From contig NIOB01000006.1 of assembly GCA_002189105.1 (NCBI GenBank), forward strand, positions 434,001 through 498,000: a DNA stretch of 64,000 nucleotides, written 5' to 3'. The DNA is from Saccharibacillus soli. Its GTDB lineage: Bacteria > Bacillota > Bacilli > Paenibacillales > Paenibacillaceae. The translations under genes and the position numbers were made by a program. Under the pieces are notes generated by a model. The model did no database searches. It was not told where the DNA came from and was given only the letters and a program-made list of their open reading frames with translations. Position 1 is the first letter of the stretch; every line of letters starts with the position of its first letter. This document shows positions 1 to 6,649 of this stretch, piece by piece.

Positions 1-786
1 AACGTCAGTTATCGTTATGACTCCTGGAACTGGTGGCGTCCCCGAAGTGAAGAGTCTTCTGTACTGAGAGACGTTTCTTTGGATCTTGAAGGCGGATGCT
101 GCCTGGGACTGCTCGGAACAAGCGGCGCAGGGAAGAGTACGCTGGGCAAGGTGGTGCTGGGTCTGCAAAGACCTAACAAAGGACAGATCTTGTTCGAGGG
201 TCAGGATCTCTATGCATCGGGCGGACAGCTCCGTCAAAGGATTCGTCGAGAGATTCAGGTGGTGTTTCAGGATTGTTATTCTTCCGTTAATCCCTTGATG
301 ACCGCAGCTCAGATTATTGGTGAGCCACTGCGCAATTACGAACGGCTGTCGGCTGGAGAGCTTAGACGTTGCACCGGCGCGTTGTTGGAAAAGGTGGGGT
401 TATCCGCAGGTGACGGAAGCAAGACACCGGATGAATTCAGCGGTGGACAGCTTCAGCGGATCAATATCGCCAGAGCGATTGCGCTTCGTCCCAAACTGAT
501 TGTACTCGACGAGCCGGTCAGCAGTCTGGATCGTGTGCATCAGTCCCTGATTCTGGAGCTGCTTGCCGATCTCAAGTCTTCGCTTGGGGTATCTTATCTA
601 TTTATCACCCATGATATTCAGGCTGCGATGGCGCTGTGCGACAGGGTCGCCGTCATGGATCGCGGCGAGATTGTGCAGATGACAGACAAACCACTCTCCT
701 TATGGGAGTCGGAGAGCCCGACAGTCCGAAGTCTGACTGAAGCCGTACTGCCCGAACATCCTTCGCTGCGGCGCTCATTGTCTTGA
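1..786 (+). CDS. ABC transporter ATP-binding protein, nickel/oligopeptide family (5' end outside window)
   Basis: The reading frame is open from base 1, so the start lies upstream and only the C-terminal 261 residues are seen. It is the ATPase subunit of an importer of the NikE/DppF/OppF family, acting on the cytoplasmic face of the membrane. Visible motifs are Walker A GTSGAGKST, the signature SGGQLQR, Walker B LIVLDEP and the H-loop THD. The segment before Walker A (SYRYDSWNWWRP) is typical of the second ATPase of a peptide/nickel transporter. No partner is visible, so the substrate cannot be decided between nickel and peptides. A strong terminator follows directly, so this is the last gene of its operon. 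Confidence 0.88.
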   Translation, partial: NVSYRYDSWNWWRPRSEESSVLRDVSLDLEGGCCLGLLGTSGAGKSTLGKVVLGLQRPNKGQILFEGQDLYASGGQLRQRIRREIQVVFQDCYSSVNPLMTAAQIIGEPLRNYERLSAGELRRCTGALLEKVGLSAGDGSKTPDEFSGGQLQRINIARAIALRPKLIVLDEPVSSLDRVHQSLILELLADLKSSLGVSYLFITHDIQAAMALCDRVAVMDRGEIVQMTDKPLSLWESESPTVRSLTEAVLPEHPSLRRSLS

Positions 787-791
787 TCTTG

Positions 792-833
792 AACAGCCTT
801 CCCTTTATTTAGGGAAGGCTGTTTGTTGTTTTG
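792..833 (+). terminator. Rho-independent terminator after the ABC ATPase gene
   Basis: A 13-bp perfect stem (AACAGCCTTCCCT with AGGGAAGGCTGTT) with a TTATTT loop is followed by a T-rich run. It lies 6 bases after the stop codon and separates the ABC transporter from the RNA-repair locus. Confidence 0.9.
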
Positions 834-861
834 CTGGATTGTCATCCTTCCGCCAAGGCGC

Positions 862-898
862 GAAGTATATCAGACGATTTTGTTAATCGTCATACTTC
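862..898 (+). other. Stem-loop upstream of the Y RNAs
   Basis: GAAGTAT (862-868) pairs with ATACTTC (892-898), and an inner ACGATT/AATCGT stem closes a TTGTT loop. There is no T-run, so it is not a simple terminator. Just downstream, GTTCCC (904-909) and GGGAAC (946-951) enclose a second small hairpin (TTCGC/GCGAA). The whole 860-950 stretch therefore looks structured: it could be the 5' leader of the Y RNA transcript, an operator, or another small RNA. I could not pick a convincing promoter here. Confidence 0.4.
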
Positions 899-988
899 CA
901 CCCTGTTCCCTCTTCGCCCATCATGCGAATATAGACACAGGCAAAGGGAACACGCCAGAGCCGACAGGCCGGAAGCGTCAATCCCAAC

Positions 989-1124
989 TGCCCGAGGCGC
1001 CAGAGAGGGTTACTTCGACTTCTAATCGGCAGGTCGCCGGTTCAAATCCGGCTTCCGTCATACGCGGCGGAATAGCTCAGTGGATAGAGCGGCAACGTTC
1101 CTTCTCCTAACTTTTCCTCGGGCA
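989..1124 (+). ncRNA. yrlA: Bacterial Y RNA with permuted tRNA-like module (YrlA type)
   Basis: The ends pair perfectly: TGCCCGAGG (989-997) with CCTCGGGCA (1116-1124). A second stem forms between GAGAGGG (1003-1009) and CCTTCTC (1100-1106). Inside is a tRNA-like module in permuted order. A T-arm comes first (GCCGG, loop TTCAAAT, CCGGC; 1036-1052). The 3' acceptor strand TTCCGTC (1053-1059) follows, then a 6-nt connecting loop, then the 5' acceptor strand GGCGGAA (1066-1072; 7 pairs, one G-U). A D-arm ends the module (GCTC, loop AGTGGATA, GAGC; 1075-1090). This order and the absence of an anticodon arm match YrlA-type Y RNAs, which bind Ro60 orthologs through the terminal stem and mimic tRNA with the other end. 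The rsr gene starts about 190 bases downstream. Exact transcript ends are inferred. Confidence 0.88.
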
Positions 1125-1143
1125 AACCAAGCATCAAGCATGC

Positions 1144-1258
1144 AAGATCCATCGGCGAGGCGCCGAAGAGGGCTACTTCGACCCCAGAAAACCCAAGCGG
1201 CAGCAGGCGGGTTCGAGTCCCGCCACGGCCTTCTTCACAGACTTCCTCGCCGGATCTT
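1144..1258 (+). ncRNA. Second Y RNA with T-arm only (reduced tRNA-like module)
   Basis: AAGATC plus CGGCGAGG (1144-1149 and 1153-1160, with a bulged CAT) pairs with CCTCGCCG plus GATCTT (1245-1258). The inner stem GAAGAGGG (1165-1172) pairs with CCTTCTTC (1229-1236, one G-U). The 5' strand shares the block GAGGCGCC, AGAGGG, TACTTCGAC with the first Y RNA, and the 3' strands share CCTTCT and TTCCTCG, so the two are paralogs. It keeps a T-arm-like hairpin (GGCGGG, TTCGAGT, CCCGCC; about 1207-1224) but has no D-arm or acceptor stem. It probably also binds the Ro protein and may use other partners. It ends about 50 bases before the rsr start, so it could be cut from the rsr leader. Confidence 0.78.
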
Positions 1259-1311
1259 GTATGAATAACGATTCCGAATATCCATTTACATATAAAAAGG
1301 AGGCCGCCGAC

Positions 1312-2817
1312 ATGAGCCGAGCCATTCAACGTTTTACCCCCAACCTGTCTAATCGAGAAGGGTACACCAGCTACCGGCGCAGCATCGAGGAAGAATATCT
1401 TCAGATGCTGCTGACCAATACGCTGGGTCGAACCTTCTACGCCGACGTGAATGAGCTGCTGGCTCAGGCGGCTGAGACCCATGAGATGATGGCGGAGCTG
1501 AATCCGGAATTTATGGCGCGGGCGCTGGCTTTCGCCCGTAAGCAGGGCTTCATGCGACTTCAGCCGATCTACGGTCTGGCTGTATTGTCCAAGGCGCGTC
1601 CCGATCTGTTCGCCAAAGTATTTGCCCAGGTGATCCTGATCCCGTCCGACCTGTTCGATTTCCTGACGGTTCTCAAGGGACAAGGTCGGGGACAAGGCGG
1701 CCGCGCCGTCAAGCGTCAGGTTGCGAACTTTCTGCGCCAGACGACCGAATATTGGGCGATTAAATATGGCGGCCGCGGACGGGGATACAATCTGGGCGAT
1801 GCCATTGCCACTGCACACCCCGTTCCTGTGGATGAGCGGCAGCGGGCGCTGTTCCGCTATCTGCGCGGTCATGAGACCAGCCTGGCGGAACTGCCGCAGA
1901 TCGCTGCCGTTGAGCAGTTGAAGAAATCAAACAAGGACAAAGAAAGAGTACGTCTGATCCGTGAAGGCAAGCTGCCGTATGAGACGGTGACAGGTGCAGT
2001 GACCGCAAACAAGAAAATCTGGGAAGCGCTGCTGTACCAGATGCCCCTGTTTGCCCTGCTGCGCCATCTGAATACCATGGAACGAGAAGGTTTGCTTGAA
2101 CAGCCGCAGCATCTGCGTTATGTCGTCGAACGACTAACAGACGCTGAAGCGCTGCGCAAAAGCAGGATTCTGCCTATGCGTTTTGCGGCGGCTTACGACC
2201 AGGTGAAGCGAGAGACGTTGAAGGAAGCGTTGATCGAAGCCGTTGAACTGACGTTTTCCAGCCTGCCGGACATTCCAGGACGTACAGCGATTCTGCTGGA
2301 CATCTCGGGTTCGATGGAAGGGGAATATCTGCGAACCGGCTCGGTGTTTGCGTTAGCGCTATATAAGAAGACTGGCGGCAATTCCATCTTCCTGCTGTTT
2401 GACGACCGTGTTCATGATCCCAAGCCGTCGAGGAAAGCGAGCATCATGGGTCAGGCTTCGCGGATCAAGGCCAGAGGCGGAACGAATACTGGACTTCCGG
2501 TACGGCATCTGACGGAGCTGCGCGAGAATGTCGATCAGATTATCATGATTACGGATGAGCATCAGAACGAAGGCAGCCCCTTTTACCGGGAACTGCGGAA
2601 TTACCGCAGCAAGATCAATCGCAACGCCCGGGCCTTTATCGTGGATCTGGCGCCCTACCGGGGTTCGATGGTGCCCAAGGAAGACGAGAATACGTATTAC
2701 GTCTACGGATGGAGCGATCAGGTTCTGCCTTATATTTCAGCGGCGGCGCGTGGATTTGGACCGATGAGCGAACGTGTGGCGAAGATGGATCTGGATTGCC
2801 TGGGTAATGAACAATAG
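1312..2817 (+). CDS. rsr: Ro60/TROVE domain RNA-binding protein (Rsr)
   Basis: Ortholog of the Ro60 autoantigen, a ring-shaped RNA chaperone that holds misfolded RNAs and is gated by Y RNA. In bacteria it works with exoribonucleases and RNA repair enzymes. The 501-residue protein has a TROVE (HEAT-like helical) region over about residues 1-320 and a C-terminal von Willebrand A domain. MIDAS metal-site residues are visible: D330-x-S332-x-S334 (DISGSM), T391/T393 (TNTG) and D415 (ITDE). I chose ATG 1312 because AAAAAGGAGG lies 8 bases upstream; an in-frame ATG at 1261 would fall just after the Y RNA and has no good binding site. Two Y RNAs lie directly upstream and rtcB downstream, as in the known rsr-yrl-rtc arrangement. 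No RtcR regulator is in the window. Confidence 0.95.
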   Translation: MSRAIQRFTPNLSNREGYTSYRRSIEEEYLQMLLTNTLGRTFYADVNELLAQAAETHEMMAELNPEFMARALAFARKQGFMRLQPIYGLAVLSKARPDLFAKVFAQVILIPSDLFDFLTVLKGQGRGQGGRAVKRQVANFLRQTTEYWAIKYGGRGRGYNLGDAIATAHPVPVDERQRALFRYLRGHETSLAELPQIAAVEQLKKSNKDKERVRLIREGKLPYETVTGAVTANKKIWEALLYQMPLFALLRHLNTMEREGLLEQPQHLRYVVERLTDAEALRKSRILPMRFAAAYDQVKRETLKEALIEAVELTFSSLPDIPGRTAILLDISGSMEGEYLRTGSVFALALYKKTGGNSIFLLFDDRVHDPKPSRKASIMGQASRIKARGGTNTGLPVRHLTELRENVDQIIMITDEHQNEGSPFYRELRNYRSKINRNARAFIVDLAPYRGSMVPKEDENTYYVYGWSDQVLPYISAAARGFGPMSERVAKMDLDCLGNEQ

Positions 2818-2823
2818 ACGAAG

Positions 2824-2863
2824 AAAGCGGCGGGTGCGGAGTAGAAGCGGACGCCGCTTTTTT
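2824..2863 (+). terminator. Terminator between rsr and rtcB
   Basis: AAAGCGGCG (2824-2832) pairs with CGCCGCTTT (2852-2860), followed by TTT. It lies between rsr and rtcB and could reduce rather than block read-through, since rtcB starts only 25 bases later with no obvious separate promoter. Confidence 0.75.
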
Positions 2864-2888
2864 AAATAGAGAAGGGAATGAATCTTAA

Positions 2889-4115
2889 ATGAGTTACGAG
2901 ACAATCGGCAAAGTACGGGTATGGGGCAAAGTGGACGAAGGGGCGCTCAAGCAGGCTCAGACCTGTGCGTATCACGGAAATGTGGTACAGACGCTGCTGA
3001 TGGCCGATCATCACAAGGGATACAGTCAGCCGATTGGCGGTGTGGTGGCTTATGAAGGCCAGGTCTCTCCAAGCGGCGTAGGCTACGACATTGCCTGCGG
3101 CAACAAGGCCGTACGCACGAATCTGCTGGCCAAGGACGTAAAGCCCAACATCAAGCGCATCATGGATGAAGTGGCCCGCAACGTTGAGTTTGGAGTCGGA
3201 CGAGTCAGCAAAAAAAAGGTCGATCATGACTTGTTCGATGATCCGGATTGGTCGGTATATCGTCAGGTTGGCGGGGATGTGCATGACAAGCTCAAGAAAC
3301 TGGCACGTGAGCAATTGGGAACAGTCGGAAGCGGCAACCATTACGTGGATATTTTCGAGGAACCTGCAACAGGACGGATCTGGGTGGGCAATCATTTCGG
3401 CAGTCGGGGATTCGGACATAAGACGGCAAGTGGGTTCCTGAATCTGGCGGCAGGTCGTGATTTTCTGGGCAAGGCACCGGGAGAAAGTATGGATCAGCCG
3501 CCGGTTCTGCTGGATCTGCACAGTGAGACGGGAGACATGTATAACCGCGCGATGAAGCTGGCGGGGCGTTATGCCTACGCGGGGCGCGATTATGTCATTG
3601 AACAGGTGCTGGATATTCTGGGAGCGCAGAGCGATTTTGAAGTGCACAATCATCATAACTTTGCCTGGAACGAGCAGCATGAAGGGCGGGACTGCATAGT
3701 GGTTCGTAAAGGAGCAACGCCTTCGGCACCGGGGCAGTTGGGCTTCATTGGCGGAAGCATGGGCGACATCTCGGTCATCGTACGCGGGAAAGATACGGTG
3801 GAGAACCAGGAGGCTTTCTACAGCACCGTACATGGAGCGGGACGTCTGATGAGCCGCACGCAGGCCGCCGGGAAAATGAACTGGAAAACGCGGGTACGCG
3901 TTGGCGGAGAGATCAGCGAAGAACGGATGATGAGCGCGGTGCAGAACTTTGGCGTGGAGCTGCGCGGCGGCGGCACCGACGAAAGTCCTTTCGTATACCG
4001 GAAACTTCAGGAGGTGCTGGACGCCCACTCCAACACTCTCGATGTCCTGCATACGCTGAAGCCAATCGGCGTAGCGATGGCTGGAGCCAACGAATACGAT
4101 CCGTACAAAGACTGA
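2889..4115 (+). CDS. rtcB: RNA-splicing/repair ligase RtcB
   Basis: GTP- and Mn2+-dependent RNA ligase that joins 2',3'-cyclic phosphate or 3'-phosphate ends to 5'-OH ends. The 408-residue protein spans the family without breaks. Landmarks are GVGYDIACG with the metal-binding Cys (C70), GTVGSGNHYVD, HFGSRG, EVHNHHNFAW, GFIGGSMGD, and VHGAGR, whose His (H315) is the expected guanylated residue. The start is ATG 2889 with GAAGGGA upstream. No archease gene is seen nearby. Placement after rsr and before a 2'-phosphotransferase supports a role in repairing cleaved tRNA or other structured RNAs. Confidence 0.96.
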   Translation: MSYETIGKVRVWGKVDEGALKQAQTCAYHGNVVQTLLMADHHKGYSQPIGGVVAYEGQVSPSGVGYDIACGNKAVRTNLLAKDVKPNIKRIMDEVARNVEFGVGRVSKKKVDHDLFDDPDWSVYRQVGGDVHDKLKKLAREQLGTVGSGNHYVDIFEEPATGRIWVGNHFGSRGFGHKTASGFLNLAAGRDFLGKAPGESMDQPPVLLDLHSETGDMYNRAMKLAGRYAYAGRDYVIEQVLDILGAQSDFEVHNHHNFAWNEQHEGRDCIVVRKGATPSAPGQLGFIGGSMGDISVIVRGKDTVENQEAFYSTVHGAGRLMSRTQAAGKMNWKTRVRVGGEISEERMMSAVQNFGVELRGGGTDESPFVYRKLQEVLDAHSNTLDVLHTLKPIGVAMAGANEYDPYKD

Positions 4116-4134
4116 ATTCATGAGCGATTCATCA

Positions 4135-4175
4135 GCAAAATGCGGCTCCGGGGAAACAAACGGAGTCGTATTTGC
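4135..4175 (+). other. Long stem-loop between rtcB and the next gene
   Basis: GCAAAATGCGGCTCCG (4135-4150) pairs with CGGAGTCGTATTTGC (4161-4175) apart from one bulged base and two G-U pairs, with a 10-nt loop. There is no T-run after it. It may be a weak terminator, an mRNA 3'-end stabiliser or a processing site that sets different levels of rtcB and the downstream genes. Confidence 0.5.
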
Positions 4176-4210
4176 GTTAAATAAACAAAGGGAAACAGCA
4201 GGCAGTAGAT

Positions 4211-4642
4211 ATGGATCGGAAAGTTGAAAGAGGAAGCCGCTCGGATCGCAGCAGCAGCTCGAAGAGTCACACCTTGAAGAATATGCAGGCCGATCCGGTC
4301 GTCACGAGGCTCTACGAACGAATGGAGGAGCTGACCCAGCGTTTGGATGAAGAACAGACGCTGCTTGACCTGATCGATCTTCATGCCGAGGCCTCGAATA
4401 TTCCCGGGATGCACGATGTCACCGACTTCGTTGTGCTTGCGCTGGATGATCTTGCAACGCCGCACATTGCTGCGGAACTGCGCGCCAGAGCCGAACATGA
4501 TCCCGATCCCTGGCTGCGCAGCGAATATGCCGAGTGGCTGAAGATGCCGGGCTTTAGAGCTGTCGAAGCCCAGGGACGCTTGCTGGATGTTACACCTGAT
4601 GAATCTCAATCTGACTTAAAATCCGCATATGGAGACCAATAA
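4211..4642 (+). CDS. Hypothetical protein in the RNA-repair cluster
   Basis: A 143-residue soluble protein that I do not recognise. The first 25 residues are basic and Ser-rich, which could be an RNA-binding tail or a sign that the start is too far upstream; an in-frame ATG at about 4283 (MQADPVV) would remove it. The rest is acidic and mostly helical by composition (LYERMEELTQRLDEEQ, then DFVVLALDDLATPHIAAELR), with no signal peptide, membrane segment or clear catalytic motif. The binding site before 4211 is weak. Because it lies between rtcB and the 2'-phosphotransferase gene, with a gap of under 40 bases to the latter, it may be an accessory protein of the RNA-repair set; that is inference from position only. 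Confidence 0.62.
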   Translation: MDRKVERGSRSDRSSSSKSHTLKNMQADPVVTRLYERMEELTQRLDEEQTLLDLIDLHAEASNIPGMHDVTDFVVLALDDLATPHIAAELRARAEHDPDPWLRSEYAEWLKMPGFRAVEAQGRLLDVTPDESQSDLKSAYGDQ

Positions 4643-4679
4643 AAGACAGAGCTTCATCTGGAGAAAAGGAGAATCAAAG

Positions 4680-5495
4680 ATGGGAAAATCGAAAAAAAAT
4701 AAAACAGCCGAGTCAGCGGAAGGTCGTCCGGGGCAGCGCAATCCATACCGGGGACAAGCGGCAGGCAGCAAGCTGTCCACAGCCGAACGGGATAAGAAGA
4801 TCAGCAAGCTCATGTCCATGATGCTGCGCCATTCGCCCGAAGAATTTGGCTTGACCCTTGATCCCGAGGATGGTTCATGCGGACTGGATGAGCTGCTGGC
4901 AGCGGTGCGCCGTCGTACCGGCTATGAACAGACCACAGAGGAAGACATTCGCGGTGTGGTTCGTCGGTCGGATAAACAGCGGTTCGAGATTCTGGAAAAA
5001 GGAGCACCGACCATTCAGCATGGAGAAGCTTCGGGTGGACATGCGGCAGCCGAGACTTCCCGGATCGACAGCGCTTCGGTTGAATCGGCCGAGCCGCATC
5101 AGGCACATGGCGAGTCCTTCAGAGGAGCGATGGCTGCCAATGGGCCGCGCATCCGCGCACGCTACGGTCATAGTTTCGGCCGCGTGAGCTATCCGCAGGG
5201 CACGCCGCCAAACGTGCTGTATCACGGCACCAGCCGCCATGCGCTGCCATCGATTGCCGAACATGGCCTGCTGCCGATGGGACGGGAATATGTCCATCTA
5301 TCCGCCGAGACGCATTTTGCTGCGCTGGCTGGACGGCGCAAGGGCAAATTGGTCATGCTGCGCCTGGACACGGAAGCTGCGGCTCAGGTAGGCGTGGTCT
5401 TCTACGATGCGGGCAGCGGCGTGTGGCTGGCGGAGCGAATTCCACCCGGACTGATGGAAGAAGATCATGATTATGAGGATAAACCTCAGCGTTAA
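4680..5495 (+). CDS. kptA: RNA 2'-phosphotransferase, Tpt1/KptA family
   Basis: Transfers an internal RNA 2'-phosphate to NAD+, removing the mark left by some splicing or repair ligases. Family motifs are present: the N-terminal lobe MLRHSP (R50, H51) with GLTLDPEDG, then RARYGHS, then the NAD+-binding YHGTS with H182 and R186, then HLSAE and a C-terminal GVWLAERIPP. The 271-residue protein is longer than the usual roughly 180-220. There is a hydrophilic Ala/Ser/Glu-rich insert of about 45 residues between the two lobes and a basic N-terminal tail of about 45 residues. ATG 4680 is chosen for AAAAGGAGAA just upstream; an in-frame ATG at 4629 is possible. RtcB itself does not leave a 2'-phosphate, so its substrate here is unclear. 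Confidence 0.92.
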   Translation: MGKSKKNKTAESAEGRPGQRNPYRGQAAGSKLSTAERDKKISKLMSMMLRHSPEEFGLTLDPEDGSCGLDELLAAVRRRTGYEQTTEEDIRGVVRRSDKQRFEILEKGAPTIQHGEASGGHAAAETSRIDSASVESAEPHQAHGESFRGAMAANGPRIRARYGHSFGRVSYPQGTPPNVLYHGTSRHALPSIAEHGLLPMGREYVHLSAETHFAALAGRRKGKLVMLRLDTEAAAQVGVVFYDAGSGVWLAERIPPGLMEEDHDYEDKPQR

Positions 5496-5597
5496 ACGAG
5501 GCTGGGACAGGCGCTGCCTTGATAGATTGAACGAACGAGATATTGAAAGTTGGAGAAGCTGAAATAGAAATAGAAACAGAAACTGGAGGAAATCAAG

Positions 5598-6377
5598 ATG
5601 ATCGATATTGGTATTAACTTGATGCACCGTTCGTTTGGAACGGATCGGGAGGCGGTTGTGGAATCTGCGCTTGAAGCAGGGGTATCGCCGCTGGTCATTA
5701 CGGGAACCAGCGTGCGCAGCAGTGAAGCGGCCGCAGACTATGCACGGCGCTACCCGGGCGGTCTATACGCCACGGCTGGCGTGCATCCCCATGACGCCAA
5801 GAGCTGCGACGCACAGACGATTCAGCGGCTGCGCAAGCTGGCTGCTGGGGAAGAAGTGGTGGCGATCGGAGAATGTGGGTTGGATTACAACCGTGATTTT
5901 TCACCGCGTGATACCCAGCGGGAATGGTTCGTGAAGCAGATCGAGCTGGCTGAGGAACTGGAACTCCCGCTGTTCCTGCATGAGCGGGACGCGCATGAAG
6001 ACTTTGCCACGATTCTGCGTCGGGCGAAGCCGCCGGAGCTGCCGGCTGTTGTGCATTGTTTTACCGGAACGCGGCAGGAACTGCAAACGTATCTCGACAT
6101 GGGGCTGTACATCGGCATCACGGGCTGGATCTGCGATGAGCGCCGGGGCAAATCGCTGCGGGAAGTGGTCGAGCTGATTCCGCCCGACCGGCTGATGATC
6201 GAGACAGACGCGCCGTTCTTAACGCCGCGCGATCTGCTGCCCAAGCCCAAGGACGGCCGCAACGAACCCCGATTCCTGCCGCATATTGCGGCAGCAGTGG
6301 CGACTTGCACGGGACGCTCTGTGGAGGCGATTGTGCAGGAGACGACAGAGACGACCAAGAGGTTTTTTGGGATTTAA
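5598..6377 (+). CDS. tatD: TatD family metal-dependent deoxyribonuclease/exonuclease
   Basis: A 259-residue TIM-barrel hydrolase of the TatD family, which in other bacteria acts as a 3'-5' exonuclease on DNA and RNA. It opens with MIDIGIN, like E. coli TatD rather than the DTHCH opening of YabD-type paralogs. Metal-site motifs follow: GVHPHD, GECGLD, LHERD, HCFTG and ETDAP, with FLTPRDL and a C-terminal NEP segment. Start ATG 5598 has TGGAGGAAA 8 bases upstream. It follows kptA by about 100 bases containing short GAAATAGAAA-like repeats. In this setting a role in trimming RNA or DNA ends is likely, but that is inferred. Confidence 0.88.
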   Translation: MIDIGINLMHRSFGTDREAVVESALEAGVSPLVITGTSVRSSEAAADYARRYPGGLYATAGVHPHDAKSCDAQTIQRLRKLAAGEEVVAIGECGLDYNRDFSPRDTQREWFVKQIELAEELELPLFLHERDAHEDFATILRRAKPPELPAVVHCFTGTRQELQTYLDMGLYIGITGWICDERRGKSLREVVELIPPDRLMIETDAPFLTPRDLLPKPKDGRNEPRFLPHIAAAVATCTGRSVEAIVQETTETTKRFFGI

Positions 6378-6431
6378 GCGGCCCGGCAATACGGAATGAG
6401 CGACCCATAATCCGCAGGCCGCGAGCGCAAA

Positions 6432-6466
6432 GAGTTTCTTGGCAGAGCCTGACCGCCAAGAAACTC
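6432..6466 (+). terminator. Strong hairpin after tatD, probable terminator
   Basis: A 12-bp perfect stem GAGTTTCTTGGC (6432-6443) with GCCAAGAAACTC (6455-6466) is followed by ATGTTTATC, a weak T-rich tail. It lies about 55 bases after tatD in the 270-base gap before the P-loop gene and likely ends the upstream transcript. Confidence 0.55.
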
Positions 6467-6649
6467 ATGTTTATCAAACCGTTAACAAGTGCCGAAAAAG
6501 GTTAGAAGTAACATAAGGGGAAGCTTGATGAAGGGCGCTGGTCATCATGAACTTCAATCGACAAAAACCCTGAAATTGAATAAACCATTTCAAATTGATT
6601 ATGTTAGAATGAAAATTACAGTCATCTTTAAAACAGGTAAGTGAAGGGG

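Noticed and set aside
823-1110. A 95-codon reading frame over the Y RNA region
   Set aside because: No binding site and it runs through both arms of the first structured RNA.
1066-1230. A tRNA gene read in the ordinary order, from the D-arm at 1073 to the T-arm at 1207
   Set aside because: The acceptor strands GGCGGAA and the bases after the second T-arm do not pair, there is no anticodon arm, and the permuted pairing with TTCCGTC at 1053 is perfect apart from one G-U. Two Y RNAs explain the sequence better.
2862-4121. A 419-codon antisense frame over rtcB
   Set aside because: It mirrors rtcB codon pattern, has no binding site and no recognisable protein features.
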